Below, in pieces: positions 6,783-15,961 of a stretch of 64,000 bases of DNA. A program made the position numbers and the translations under genes. Origin of the DNA: Planomonospora sp. ID67723 (GTDB taxonomy: Bacteria > Actinomycetota > Actinomycetes > Streptosporangiales > Streptosporangiaceae); the NCBI RefSeq assembly GCF_015711605.1, contig NZ_JABTEZ010000003.1:434001-498000 (forward strand), given 5' to 3'. The notes beneath the pieces were generated by a model. It saw nothing but the letters and a program-made list of their open reading frames with translations, made no database searches and was not told the DNA's origin. Every line of letters begins with the position of its first letter. Within the stretch, counting starts at the first letter, position 1.

Positions 6783-9179
6783 TTACGCGGCGTTCCGCCA
6801 GGGAGCGGTGTGGAGGAGGTCGTCGACCCGCTGGGCGGGGACGGGAGGCGAGAACAGGTACCCCTGGGCCAGAGGACAGCCCATCTGCTGGAGCATGACG
6901 GCCTGCTCGTCCGTTTCCACGCCCTCGACCACGGTGTTCAGGCTCAGACTCGTGGCGAGCTCCACGATCGCCTTGGTGAACGCGCGGGTCCGGCTGTCCG
7001 CCTCGGTGAGCGCGCTGGTGAACGAGCGGTCGATCTTGAGGATGTCCACCGGCAGGGTGCGCAGGTAGGACAGGGACGAGTAGCCGGTGCCGAAGTCGTC
7101 CAGGGCGATGCGCACGCCGTGCGCGCGCAGCTCGGTCAGGACGTCGATGATGCGCCGGGTCTCCGCCGGGGTGGTGGCCAGCAGCATGCTCTCGGTGATC
7201 TCCAGCACCAGCGCCTGCTCGGGCAGGTCGTGGCGGCGCAGGATGGCCAGCGCCGCGTCGCTGAAGCTCTCGTCGCGGAGCTGGCGGCCGGAGACGTTGA
7301 CGGTGACGGAGATGCCGTGCTGCTCGTGCCAGCGGCGCGCGTCGGCGCAGGCCTGCTCCAGCACCCACAGCCCGATCGGGACGATGAGCCCGGTCTCCTC
7401 GGCGATGGGGATGAAGACGTCCGGCCGGACCGGCGTGCCCCCGGTGGGGGTCCAGCGCAGCAGGGCCTCCACGGCGGTGATCTCGCCACCGGTCAGGCCG
7501 ACGACCGGCTGGTAGTTCAGGGTGAGCTCACGCTGGGCGATGGCGTGGCGCAGGCCGGTGCTCAGCCGGGCGTGCTCCATCCGGGCGTCGCGCAGGCCCG
7601 GGTCGAACACGGCGATCCGGTTCTTACCGGCGTTCTTGGCCGCGTACAGCGCCATGTCGGCGTCGCGGAGCGCCTCGGAGGAATCGCTCACCGGGATGCC
7701 GGCCAGGACGCCGATGCTGGTGGTGAGGTGGAGCTCGCGCCCGCCGACCCGGTAGGGCGCCTGCAGGGAGTTCAGGATCTGCTGGGCGACGGCGGTCGCG
7801 GTGATCTGGTCGGCGCCGGGGAACACCATGGCGAACTCGTCGCCGCCGAGCCGGGCGAGGGTGTGACCGGGATCGGCGATCTCGCGCAGCCGGCGGGCGA
7901 CCTGGGTGAGGAGCTCGTCGCCGACCGGGTGGCCGAAGGTGTCGTTGACGTCCTTGAAACCGTCCAGGTCGAGCAGGAGCAGGGCGGGCGGGCGGGCGCC
8001 GGGGTCGGCCAGGGCGTTCTGCACGGCCTCGGTGAGCACGGAGCGGTTGGCCAGGCCGGTCAGCGGGTCGCGGGAGGCGCGGTGCGCGAGCCTGCGCTGG
8101 AGCAACTCCTGCTTGTGCAGTGAGACGGTCAGCTTGGCGGTCTGGGCGATGAGCTGCTCGGCCTGGTCGTCCAGGGCGACGGCGCGGGCCTCGGCCACGC
8201 GGGCGACGATGCTGAGCCGCAGCACGAGCAGGGCGGCCAGCGCCACGGTCATCACGATGACCGGCACGTTGTCGTAGGGCCGGTGGCGCTCGTCCGCGCC
8301 GAGGAGCAGCGGGGCCAGGCTGGAGATCAGCGGGCTGAGCAGCGCCAGGGCGAGGAAGGTGGTGACCCTCGCCCGGCTGGAGACCGCCGGGGGCTTCACC
8401 TCGCGCGTGTTGTTCTCCAGGCTGGGGTGGAGCGCGGCGCAGCCGATCAGGAGCGCCCAGCCCAGCCAGGCGGTCAGGGCCAGCGGCCCGTCCGGCCGTC
8501 CGGCCGCCTGGTCGATGAGGTGGCCGGCGTCGCCCACGAGCACGGCTCCGAAGGACGCGCTCAGCAGCATCAGCCAGGGCGCCCGCCCGCTGTCGAAGAC
8601 CATCCGCGTGACCATCCCGAGCATGAGGAGGTCGATGGCGAAGGTGGTCAGCGCCAGCACGAACTCGGAGCCGCTGGACCCGTCGAGCGCCGGGGCGACG
8701 AGGAAGGTCCAGAAGGGCATGGACACGCCGACGGTGATGATGGCGCTGTCGAGCAGCCCGGCCCAGCGCTGGCCGCCGGTCCGCAGCCCGAGCAGCGTCA
8801 GCCCGGTCAGCGCCAGGCCGTACGCGACAACGGTGGTGACCTGGTACAGGACGAAGAAGAGCGGGATCTTCAGCCAGAGCCAGCCGACGCCCCAGAACAG
8901 CATGCTCTCGACCAAGGAGCACGCGGCGGCGATGATGATCAGCCGCCAGTGCCGCTGGCGGAACAGCTTGTGGCGGCGTGCTCCGAGGAGGATGGCGGCC
9001 ATCGACACCACCTGCAGGAGGACCAGGGCCACCACGCCCAGCGTGGGGGACACGGCGGTGATCAGCGGAGAGGCGAGGGTCAGCAGGCCGCCGGCGAGGA
9101 GGTAGACCAGCCAGCCGTACGGCTTTCGCGCGGGACGGGGCCCGGCGGCCAGGCCTGCTCCAAGGGACGTCTGACTCAT
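6783..9179 (-). CDS. membrane-bound GGDEF-EAL cyclic-di-GMP enzyme
   Basis: A 798-residue protein. Nine or ten hydrophobic helices fill the first ~330 residues, followed by a coiled-coil-like linker (ARAVALDDQAEQLIAQTAKLTVSLHKQELLQRRL). The diguanylate cyclase domain has an intact GGDEF at residues 445-449; no RxxD inhibitory site precedes it. The EAL domain has EAL at 571-573 and DDFGTGYSSLSYLRTLPVDILKID, so both cyclase and phosphodiesterase activity are plausible. It is a CdgB/RmdB-like architecture, in which c-di-GMP times development in actinomycetes. ATG 9179 is chosen because AGGAG lies four bases upstream. Confidence 0.93.
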   Translation of the reverse strand: MSQTSLGAGLAAGPRPARKPYGWLVYLLAGGLLTLASPLITAVSPTLGVVALVLLQVVSMAAILLGARRHKLFRQRHWRLIIIAAACSLVESMLFWGVGWLWLKIPLFFVLYQVTTVVAYGLALTGLTLLGLRTGGQRWAGLLDSAIITVGVSMPFWTFLVAPALDGSSGSEFVLALTTFAIDLLMLGMVTRMVFDSGRAPWLMLLSASFGAVLVGDAGHLIDQAAGRPDGPLALTAWLGWALLIGCAALHPSLENNTREVKPPAVSSRARVTTFLALALLSPLISSLAPLLLGADERHRPYDNVPVIVMTVALAALLVLRLSIVARVAEARAVALDDQAEQLIAQTAKLTVSLHKQELLQRRLAHRASRDPLTGLANRSVLTEAVQNALADPGARPPALLLLDLDGFKDVNDTFGHPVGDELLTQVARRLREIADPGHTLARLGGDEFAMVFPGADQITATAVAQQILNSLQAPYRVGGRELHLTTSIGVLAGIPVSDSSEALRDADMALYAAKNAGKNRIAVFDPGLRDARMEHARLSTGLRHAIAQRELTLNYQPVVGLTGGEITAVEALLRWTPTGGTPVRPDVFIPIAEETGLIVPIGLWVLEQACADARRWHEQHGISVTVNVSGRQLRDESFSDAALAILRRHDLPEQALVLEITESMLLATTPAETRRIIDVLTELRAHGVRIALDDFGTGYSSLSYLRTLPVDILKIDRSFTSALTEADSRTRAFTKAIVELATSLSLNTVVEGVETDEQAVMLQQMGCPLAQGYLFSPPVPAQRVDDLLHTAPWRNAA

Positions 9180-9284
9180 GCTCTCCTGCTCGATCCACCG
9201 TGCGTCGACATCGGGTGTCACTAGAGGGACCAGCATGAGCCGGGCGCAGTGCGCGGTGCGGTGCCGCCCGGTTGCCGGGGGGTT

Positions 9285-10478
9285 TCAGCCCTCCCCGGCC
9301 GCTCCGGCGGAGGCCCACCGCAGCGCAAGGCGGGTGTGGCGCTTGTCGACGACCAGGGACCGGGAGGGCGCGGGCCCGAAGTGGGCCTCGATCCGCAGGC
9401 TGCCGGAGGAGGGGCGGCCCGCTTCCTGCCAGGCCCGCAGGTGGGCGGCGAGATCGGCGGCGAGCCCCGCCCCCTCGGGGCCGTAGGCGTGGACGGCCAG
9501 CGGGCCGTTCTCTCCCGCGTACTCCAGCACGCCGAGGCCGCCCCGTTCGACGATGCCGGCGGTCATCGTGTATCCCGGAGCATCCATGGGGGCGGACGGC
9601 AACCGTCCCGGCCGGTTCTCGAAGAGCGAGCACCAGCGGGGTTCGTGCACCGCCAGCCAGAGCACGAATCCGTCGAGGAGCTCCATCCGGCTGCCGCTGA
9701 TCCCGGTGGGAAGCACCGAGGAGGGCCCGTCGAGGACGGCCAGGACGTCGCCGACCTCCCGCGCCTCCGGCAGGGAGATGGTCAGGTCGGAGTCCCGGTC
9801 CAGGATGCGGGTCGTCTCGGGCCCGGCGGAGGGACCGCGCAGGCGCATGAACCCGCAGGGCACCACCGAGCGGCTGGCCCAGTGCCCGTCCGCCCGTTCC
9901 ATCGCCACCGAACGCTGCACCCCGCGCAGGTCCAGCGGGACGACGAGGCGGCCGGAGGGCCCGAGCTGCTCCAGCCAGGCGGGGGCGAGGTCCCACACCC
10001 CGACGGTGGCGATCAGCCGGTCGTACGGCGCGCGCTCCGGGAAGCCCCCGAACCCGTCGGCGCAGGCCACGGTCACCTCGGGGAACCCCGCGGCGTCCAG
10101 GTGGCGGCGGGCGTGCCCGACCAGGTCGGGGTCGATGTCGACGCTCACGACCTCGCCGCCGGGCCCCGCGAGGAGGGCCAGCAACGCCGCGTTGTAACCC
10201 GTCCCGGTCCCGATCTCCAGAATCCGCTGCCCGGGCTCGATGCCGAGCTGGTCCAGCATCACCGCCATGATCGTCGGCTGCGACGAGGAGCTGATCGGCA
10301 GGCCGTCCGCGTCACGCCTGGTCACGATCGCGTCGTCGCGGTAGGCCGCCTCCGGCGCGATCTCCGGCAGGAACACGTGCCGGGGCACCGTCCGCAGGGC
10401 CTGCGCCACGGCGTCGCTGACCCCGCGCTTTCGTACTTCCTCGACCATGCTCTCGCGCAGTGCGTTCAGATCGGCCAT
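9285..10478 (-). CDS. protein-L-isoaspartate-type O-methyltransferase of the FxLD/RiPP class
   Basis: A 397-residue SAM methyltransferase. The N-terminal half is PIMT-like: AVPRHVFLPE-type segment (TVPRHVFLPEIAPEAAYRDDAIVTR), ISSSSQPTIMAVMLDQL, SAM motif ILEIGTGTGYNAALLA and VVSVDIDPDL. The additional ~190-residue C-terminal domain and the total length match the methyltransferases that act on ribosomal peptides such as those of the FxLD system, rather than the ~220-residue repair PIMT. No lanthionine synthetase or precursor peptide is visible nearby, so its substrate is unknown. ATG 10478 begins the conserved region. Confidence 0.75.
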   Translation of the reverse strand: MADLNALRESMVEEVRKRGVSDAVAQALRTVPRHVFLPEIAPEAAYRDDAIVTRRDADGLPISSSSQPTIMAVMLDQLGIEPGQRILEIGTGTGYNAALLALLAGPGGEVVSVDIDPDLVGHARRHLDAAGFPEVTVACADGFGGFPERAPYDRLIATVGVWDLAPAWLEQLGPSGRLVVPLDLRGVQRSVAMERADGHWASRSVVPCGFMRLRGPSAGPETTRILDRDSDLTISLPEAREVGDVLAVLDGPSSVLPTGISGSRMELLDGFVLWLAVHEPRWCSLFENRPGRLPSAPMDAPGYTMTAGIVERGGLGVLEYAGENGPLAVHAYGPEGAGLAADLAAHLRAWQEAGRPSSGSLRIEAHFGPAPSRSLVVDKRHTRLALRWASAGAAGEG

Positions 10479-10562
10479 CGTCAGCCTCTCGTCCGGGGTA
10501 CGGCGGGCCGCCTCCAGTGTCCTCCCCGGAGCCGGGAACGCACATGCCGATCCGCCCCGGGT

Positions 10563-10603
10563 GGTGGAGGGCGGGGCGCCGCGGAGACGCCCCGCCCTCC
10601 ACC
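10563..10603 (-). terminator. strong hairpin terminator after the epimerase-like gene
   Basis: A perfect 16-bp GC-rich stem with a nine-base loop lies 142 bases beyond the stop of the minus-strand epimerase-like gene and 85 bases ahead of the methyltransferase start. It should insulate the two genes. Confidence 0.65.
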
Positions 10604-10744
10604 CGCGACCCTGGGAGCATGGACCGCCGTCCGGCGTTCGGGGGACGAGGCCGGACACCGGTCAACCTAGACGGCGCCCGCGGACACGTCTGTGGAGAAA
10701 TCCACTCACGGGGAGAACCCCGGGACGGCCCGCCGGCGGCGGGC

Positions 10745-11767
10745 TCAGCCGGCGGCCCGCTGCTCCCACTCGTCGAGGATCTTCGCCTCCTTCTCCGGGG
10801 CGATGCCGTGGTGCAGCCGCGCGCTCCCGAAGGAACGCCGGTCCTCGGGGATCTCCCGCAACCAGGCCCAGGTGTCCCGGACGGTCTCGGCCACCGGGCG
10901 GCAGACGAGCCCCGCCGCGCGGGCCTTGGCGGAGGAGGGCCGCCAGACGCCGGCGAACTCCGGGTCGTCCGGGGCCCAGAGCGGCAGCTCGGTCCAGGGC
11001 TGGACCTCGCGGTCGAGCAGGAACCGGTCGTCCACCCAGACGAACTCGGCGTCCGACCCCGTCACCGTGCGGCACTCGTCCAGGAAGCCGCCGTAGGTGG
11101 AGTTCCCCTCGATCCCGCTGACGAAGAACCGGTCGGCCGTCTCCGCCTCGGCCTGGGAGAGGGTGAAGGAGGCGATGTCACGGGCGTCGACGAGTTGCAT
11201 CGCGACCTGCGGATCTCCCGGTGCGAGGACCTTCCCGCCCCGGGCCGTCCGGGTCAGCCACCAGGGCAGGCGCCCGACGTTCTCGTGCGGGCCGAGGATG
11301 AGGCCCGGCTCGATGATCAGCGCGCTGCCGTCGAACCCCTGTTCCACCGCGCGCTCACAGCCGGCCTTGAGCACGCCGTAGTCACCGTCCTGCGGCCCGG
11401 CGTCCGGGGCGCACTCGAACCGGGGGGAGTCCTCGTCCGTCGGGCCCGTCGCGGGCCAGGCGGAGCAGGCCGAGATGCTGGAGATGAAGGCGTAGGTGGC
11501 GGCGCGGCCGTTGAGCGCGCGCACCGAGTCGCCGACCACCCGGGGGACGAACCCGCACACGTCGACGACGGCGTCCCACTCCCGGCCGTCCGCGAGCCGG
11601 GCCAGATCCTCGCGGGACTCCCGATCACCCCTGACCGCCTCGACCCCGGGCAGGTCCTCGCCGCTCACACCCCGGTTGAAAGTCGTGACCTCATGTCCGC
11701 GCCGCAGCGCTTCCTCGACGATCGCCCGGCCGAGGAAGACCGAACCGCCGATTACCAGAGTTCTCAT
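10745..11767 (-). CDS. NAD-dependent epimerase/dehydratase family protein (atypical SDR)
   Basis: A 340-residue protein that opens MRTLVIGGSVFLGRAIVEEALRRGHEVTTFNRG, the GGxxFLG nucleotide-binding variant of extended/atypical SDR proteins. DAVVDVCGFVP and YAFISSISAC follow. The active-site Tyr-x-x-x-Lys is seen as DYGVLKAGCE. Substrate is unknown; such proteins include nucleotide-sugar reductases and isoflavone-reductase-like enzymes. ATG 11767 is preceded by GAGGG. Confidence 0.82.
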   Translation of the reverse strand: MRTLVIGGSVFLGRAIVEEALRRGHEVTTFNRGVSGEDLPGVEAVRGDRESREDLARLADGREWDAVVDVCGFVPRVVGDSVRALNGRAATYAFISSISACSAWPATGPTDEDSPRFECAPDAGPQDGDYGVLKAGCERAVEQGFDGSALIIEPGLILGPHENVGRLPWWLTRTARGGKVLAPGDPQVAMQLVDARDIASFTLSQAEAETADRFFVSGIEGNSTYGGFLDECRTVTGSDAEFVWVDDRFLLDREVQPWTELPLWAPDDPEFAGVWRPSSAKARAAGLVCRPVAETVRDTWAWLREIPEDRRSFGSARLHHGIAPEKEAKILDEWEQRAAG

Positions 11768-11859
11768 GGCCCTCATCCTTGGATCGCTGCGGGAGCGGGG
11801 CCAGGCGGTTTCTCCTATGGCGCAAGCCGTACGCCCAGAGCTGACCGCCGGTGCGGGCC

Positions 11860-11897
11860 GGTCGGCTCCGGGCGGTCGGCTCCGGGCGGTCGGCTCT
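11860..11897. repeat. 14-bp tandem repeat, 2.7 copies
   Basis: The unit GGTCGGCTCCGGGC occurs at 11860-11873 and 11874-11887, with a partial third copy to 11897. It sits in the 149-bp space between the SulP-carbonic anhydrase stop and the epimerase start, so it may lie in the epimerase promoter or leader. Confidence 0.7.
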
Positions 11898-11916
11898 GTG
11901 CGCCCGGTCCGCACGG

Positions 11917-14184
11917 TCAGCGCGGGGCGAGGGCGGCCGGAGGCCGGTCGAGGACGTGGACCCGGGCGGCTGCGATGTCGAAGTAGAGGCCGACCAGCTC
12001 CAGCCGCCCGGCCCGCACGAGCCGGTCCACCCGGGGGTGGGTCCGGAGGTTCTCCAACTGCTGGATGACGTTGAGCCGGCAGAGGCGGTCGAGCGGGCCG
12101 CTGTCGCCGTCGCCGTCGCCGTCGGTGGCGATGAAGCGGGCCAGGCTGTGGTTGCCGTGGCGCAGCCAGCGGTTGAGCGAGGGCAGCTCCTGGGTGGTCT
12201 CCCCGCCGCTGAGCAGCGCGGCCATGGCGCCGCAGCCGGAGTGGCCGCAGACGGTGATGGTCCGGACGCCGAGCTCGCCCGTGGCGTACTCGATCGCGGC
12301 GGTGACCGAGTCGTCGGAGGGCAGCGCCCCCCGGCGCGGGACGAGGTTGCCGATGTTGCGGACGGTGAACAGGTCGCCGGGGCCGCTTGCGGTGATGAGG
12401 TTCGGCACGATCCGGGAGTCGGCGCAGGTGATGAAGAGGTGTGACGGCTGCTGCCTGCGGGCCATGCCGTGCAGCACCGGACGGATCAGCGGGGCGGTGC
12501 GGTGGTGGAACTCCCGGGCCCCGGCCAGCAGGTCGGGTACGGCCCCGGTCGTGCTCTGCGGCAGGTGCCCGGCCGGCGCGGAGGCCGAGGCGGAGACGGA
12601 GGCGGGAGCGTGCCTGCGGCGCCGCCGGTGGGACCAGGGCAGCCACCAGTGGTCCGGAGGACGCGGCGGGGTCTTGGCCGGGAGCATCCGGGCGCCGCTG
12701 GCGGCCATGGCGTACCACTCGTCGTGGATCTCGTCGATGTTGACCGTCCCGCCGCCGCGCTCGTGCTCCTGCCGCCAGGCGTGAATGGCCTCGAAGGCCG
12801 CGTTGTCCATGAAGTCGATGTTCAGGTCCAGGTCCACGTCGGCCCCGGCCGGTACGGCGTGCAGCTCCGCGGTGAGCCGGGGCACGCCGAGGAAGGTCAG
12901 AGAGCCGTCGATCAGCACGTGCCAGCGGCGCCCGCACGGCTCCGCCTGGACGTGCACGTTCACCCCTGTGAGGCGGCGCAGCGCGAGCAGCGCGGCGAGG
13001 CCGAGGCCGAACAGGACGCCCTCGGCCAGGCCGAGCAGGACCACGCCCGTCAGGGTGACGAGGTAGACCGGTACCTCGCCGTGGCCCCGCAGGTTCCGGA
13101 CGTGCGCGACGTTGACCATCTGCACCCCGGTGAAGACCAGCAGCGCGGCCAGCGACTCCATCGGGATGAAGGCGATCGTCCAGCCCAGGCCCACCGCGAA
13201 CAGCAGGATCCAGACGCCGTGCAGGATCGTGGACCAGCGGCTGCGCGCCCCCGCCCGGACGTTGGTGGTGCTGCGCACGATGACCCCGGCCACGGGAAGG
13301 CCGCCCAGCGCGCCGGTCACCATGTTGGCCGCACCCTGGGCGGTGAGTTCCCTGTCCAGGTTGGCGCGCGGGCCGTCGTGCAGCTTGTCGGTCGCCACCG
13401 AGCAGAGCAGGGACTCCACCCCGGCGAGCAGGGCGACGAGCACGATCGCCGCGACGATCCCGTGCCAGTCGCCCTGCGGCCAGACCGGGGTCGACCACTC
13501 GCCCAGGCTCACCGACAGGTCGACCCGCGTGACGTCCCAGCCCAGGGCCCAGGCGGTCACCGCGGCGGCGAGGAGGGCCCCCAGCGGGGCGGGGACCACC
13601 CGCAGCCGCTGCGGCAGCCGGGTCCAGGCGGCCAGGACCGCGATGGTCAGCAGGCCGGTGAGCACGGCGTGGCCGTGGTTGTCGGCGATCTGCCGGGGGA
13701 GCTCGGCCAGGTTGTCGATCGCGGAGGCCTGCGGGCTGCCGCCGAGGACCACGTGCAACTGGGAAAGGGCGATCGCCACGCCGACGCCGGCGAGCATGCC
13801 GTGCACCACCGCGGGAGAGGCGGCGAGTGCCGCCCTGGCGACCCGGAACACTCCCAGCACCACCTGAAGGGCGCCCGCCAGCAAGGTGATCATGCAGGTG
13901 GCCCGCCAGCCGTACCGTGACACGAGTTCGGCGACCACCAGCGCGAGCCCCGCGGCGGGGCCGCTGACCTGGACGGCCGAACCGCCCAGGAAGCCCGCGA
14001 CCACCGCGCCCACCACGCCGGCGATGAGACCGGCCGCCAGAGGTGCTCCCGAGGCGACGGCGATGCCCAGCGAGAGGGGCACCGCCACCAGGAAGACCAC
14101 CAGGGAGGCGGGTAGGTCGTGCCGTAGCACGGAGGTGATGACACTTACTGTAAGACGTTCGTCACTCTTCGTGTCCATCCCCAT
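11917..14184 (-). CDS. SulP anion transporter fused to beta-carbonic anhydrase
   Basis: A 755-residue fusion. Residues ~15-400 form a SulP/SLC26 membrane domain (GSAVQVSGPAAGLALVV, multiple helices), and a STAS-like segment follows (VLIDGSLTFLGVPRLTAEL...LDLNIDFMDNAAFEAI). A basic/low-complexity linker leads to a beta-carbonic anhydrase domain. The zinc ligands and catalytic dyad are intact: CADSR at 587-591 and CGHSGC at 646-651 (Cys587, Asp589, Arg591, His648, Cys651). The natural reading is bicarbonate transport coupled to CO2/bicarbonate interconversion at the cytoplasmic face. A GDGDGD run at ~12095-12125 reflects a coding repeat. It is separated from the upstream proline-rich gene by a hairpin. 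Confidence 0.93.
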   Translation of the reverse strand: MGMDTKSDERLTVSVITSVLRHDLPASLVVFLVAVPLSLGIAVASGAPLAAGLIAGVVGAVVAGFLGGSAVQVSGPAAGLALVVAELVSRYGWRATCMITLLAGALQVVLGVFRVARAALAASPAVVHGMLAGVGVAIALSQLHVVLGGSPQASAIDNLAELPRQIADNHGHAVLTGLLTIAVLAAWTRLPQRLRVVPAPLGALLAAAVTAWALGWDVTRVDLSVSLGEWSTPVWPQGDWHGIVAAIVLVALLAGVESLLCSVATDKLHDGPRANLDRELTAQGAANMVTGALGGLPVAGVIVRSTTNVRAGARSRWSTILHGVWILLFAVGLGWTIAFIPMESLAALLVFTGVQMVNVAHVRNLRGHGEVPVYLVTLTGVVLLGLAEGVLFGLGLAALLALRRLTGVNVHVQAEPCGRRWHVLIDGSLTFLGVPRLTAELHAVPAGADVDLDLNIDFMDNAAFEAIHAWRQEHERGGGTVNIDEIHDEWYAMAASGARMLPAKTPPRPPDHWWLPWSHRRRRRHAPASVSASASAPAGHLPQSTTGAVPDLLAGAREFHHRTAPLIRPVLHGMARRQQPSHLFITCADSRIVPNLITASGPGDLFTVRNIGNLVPRRGALPSDDSVTAAIEYATGELGVRTITVCGHSGCGAMAALLSGGETTQELPSLNRWLRHGNHSLARFIATDGDGDGDSGPLDRLCRLNVIQQLENLRTHPRVDRLVRAGRLELVGLYFDIAAARVHVLDRPPAALAPR

Positions 14185-14198
14185 GGGGCAGACCTTAT

Positions 14199-14233
14199 GC
14201 CGCCGACCCCTCGTCGATTAAGGGGTCGGCGGC
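14199..14233 (-). terminator. hairpin between the proline-rich gene and the SulP gene
   Basis: A perfect 12-bp stem (GCCGCCGACCCC and its complement) with an 11-base loop lies just after the proline-rich gene's stop and 15 bases before the SulP start codon. It could terminate the upstream transcript or act as an attenuator of read-through. Confidence 0.6.
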
Positions 14234-14257
14234 GAACTTTACAGAGCGCGGGGGAAA

Positions 14258-15778
14258 TTAGCGGTAATAGTCGGGGTAGTCCGGTTCTTGGTTGCGGTGG
14301 TGGCTGCCCCGGGAGCCGGCGTGGCTCCGCCCGTCGGAGGCGTTCTCCGAGTCCGTGCCGTAGAGATCGCCGTAGCTGGGCCAGTTGCCGTTCCCGTTCG
14401 GGGCCGCAGCGGGAGCAGGGGCGGGGGCGGGCTCGGGCCAGGCGGCCGGGGCCGCGGGGGTCGCCGGTGAGACGTACGAACCGCTCTCGTAGCCGTAGCC
14501 GCCGCCCGCGCCGGAGGAGGAGGGAATGTCCACCGCAGGCCGGTCGTAGGGGGAGACGGCCCGTGAGGGGCTCGTCGAGACCGCCGGGGACGGGCCGGTG
14601 AGCGCGTCGTCCTCGATGGTCGCCCAGCCGGAGCTCACCTCGTAGGAGCCGGAGGCCGGGGCGCTGTAGACCGGGGTCTGGTACGAGTCGTAGGACGGCG
14701 TGGGGTCGTCCAGGATGTCGGCCGTGTTCACGGCCGCCCAGCCGCCGGAGCCCGGGGTGGTGGCCTGCGCCCAGGGGTTGTCGGCGGTGGGCCGCTGCGG
14801 TTCGGGTATGGAGCCGTACGGCGCCGCCAGCGGGTCCGCGCCCTGCGCCGTGGCCGGCGTCGTGACGGGGAACCCTCCGCTGGTCGTGGGACCCATGGGG
14901 GGCAGCGCGGGTCCGAGCGCGCCGGAAGCGGCCGATCCGCTGGAGGCGGGGGAACCGGCGGCGTGGGGATAGGAGCCGCCCAGCGGGTCGTTCAGCGGGT
15001 CGGGGCGCGAGGGACCGCCGCTGCCCGCCGGGCCCGGAACACCCAGGGGGTTCGCGGTGCTCTGGGGGCTCGGGGCGTTCGACGCGGAGGTGCGGCCGCT
15101 CCGCCGGGAGCTTCGTGGCGTGCGGCTCTCGCCGAAGGCGCCCGGGGTGGGCGCGGCGAAGGTGACCGTCTTCTGCTCGGCCAGCGCGGCGGCGGAGGGA
15201 GCGGGGTTCGGCTGGACCGGCCCGACCAGGTCGGCCAGGCCCGAGGGCAGCGAGGCCGAGGCGGCGGCGGGCAGGGGGGAGGACGCGGGGGCGGGGGCCG
15301 GGGCGGGGCGGGGCGGCTGCGGCCTGCTCGGCAGCGGAGCCTGCACGGTCACCGCGTCCGGGTCGGCCTGGGGCCGGGCGTCCTGGTCCACGGGACGGCT
15401 CGCGCCCATCTTGGCGGCCAAGGACCCTCCGAAACCGCCCTCGTCCGCCTGGAGCCGCGTCCAGTAGTCGTCGTCGTAGTCGTCCGGCTCGCCGAACTCG
15501 TTCACGCCGCGCTTGCCGCGGGCGCCGGACGGCCGCGGCGGGCGCGGCTTGGGCTCGTCGAACGGCGAGAGGTCGGGCGTGAAATGGTCCATCTTGGGTT
15601 CCCTGGCGGCGAACTCGTCAGTGGACCGGGTAGGCGTGGACGCCTCCTTCTCGGCCATCTCGCGCAGCCGCTCCGCGGGAAGCGCGCTCTCCCTGCGGTT
15701 CATCGACCGCATCCCCAGTGCCACGACGACGAGCACGAGGAGCACGACGGCGACCAGGCTTACTATGACCGCGGTCAT
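14258..15778 (-). CDS. single-pass membrane protein with long Pro/Ala/Ser-rich tail, unknown function
   Basis: A 506-residue protein not recognised as a named family. Residues 1-24 form one membrane helix (MTAVIVSLVAVVLLVLVVVALGM) followed by RSMNRRE, so the tail is probably cytoplasmic. Residues ~40-120 are charged (DEFAAREPKMDHFTPDLSPFDEPKPRPPRP, EPDDYDDDYWTRLQADEGGFGGSLAAKMG). The remaining ~380 residues are low-complexity Pro/Ala/Ser/Gly with scattered Tyr, ending in HRNQEPDYPDYYR. Candidate roles are a membrane scaffold or a phosphorylated (Ser/Thr/Tyr) cell-envelope protein, by inference only. ATG 15778 has AAGGTGG upstream. Confidence 0.75.
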   Translation of the reverse strand: MTAVIVSLVAVVLLVLVVVALGMRSMNRRESALPAERLREMAEKEASTPTRSTDEFAAREPKMDHFTPDLSPFDEPKPRPPRPSGARGKRGVNEFGEPDDYDDDYWTRLQADEGGFGGSLAAKMGASRPVDQDARPQADPDAVTVQAPLPSRPQPPRPAPAPAPASSPLPAAASASLPSGLADLVGPVQPNPAPSAAALAEQKTVTFAAPTPGAFGESRTPRSSRRSGRTSASNAPSPQSTANPLGVPGPAGSGGPSRPDPLNDPLGGSYPHAAGSPASSGSAASGALGPALPPMGPTTSGGFPVTTPATAQGADPLAAPYGSIPEPQRPTADNPWAQATTPGSGGWAAVNTADILDDPTPSYDSYQTPVYSAPASGSYEVSSGWATIEDDALTGPSPAVSTSPSRAVSPYDRPAVDIPSSSGAGGGYGYESGSYVSPATPAAPAAWPEPAPAPAPAAAPNGNGNWPSYGDLYGTDSENASDGRSHAGSRGSHHRNQEPDYPDYYR

Positions 15779-15961
15779 TGCACCACCTTCAAGGCCATGG
15801 CCTCCCAGCGGCGCCGGTGAGGTCGCGCGGCCATCGACGCGACCTGCCCCCTGTGATCACCTGCGCTCGGACATTGGATCTGATTGTGTCGGACCACTAT
15901 GAGCGTTGTCACACCCTAAGTGAAGAATCGGTAACCATTACTACCTCCGGTGTTTACCTTG

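Noticed and set aside
12095-12130. Repeated GTCGCC triplet units
   Set aside because: They lie inside the carbonic anhydrase domain and encode a Gly-Asp run; a coding low-complexity loop is enough to explain them.
11773-13498. Upstream extension of the epimerase frame through the SulP-carbonic anhydrase gene
   Set aside because: The extension is a shadow of the SulP gene in another frame. MRTLVIGG at 11767 has its own ribosome site and begins the Rossmann fold.
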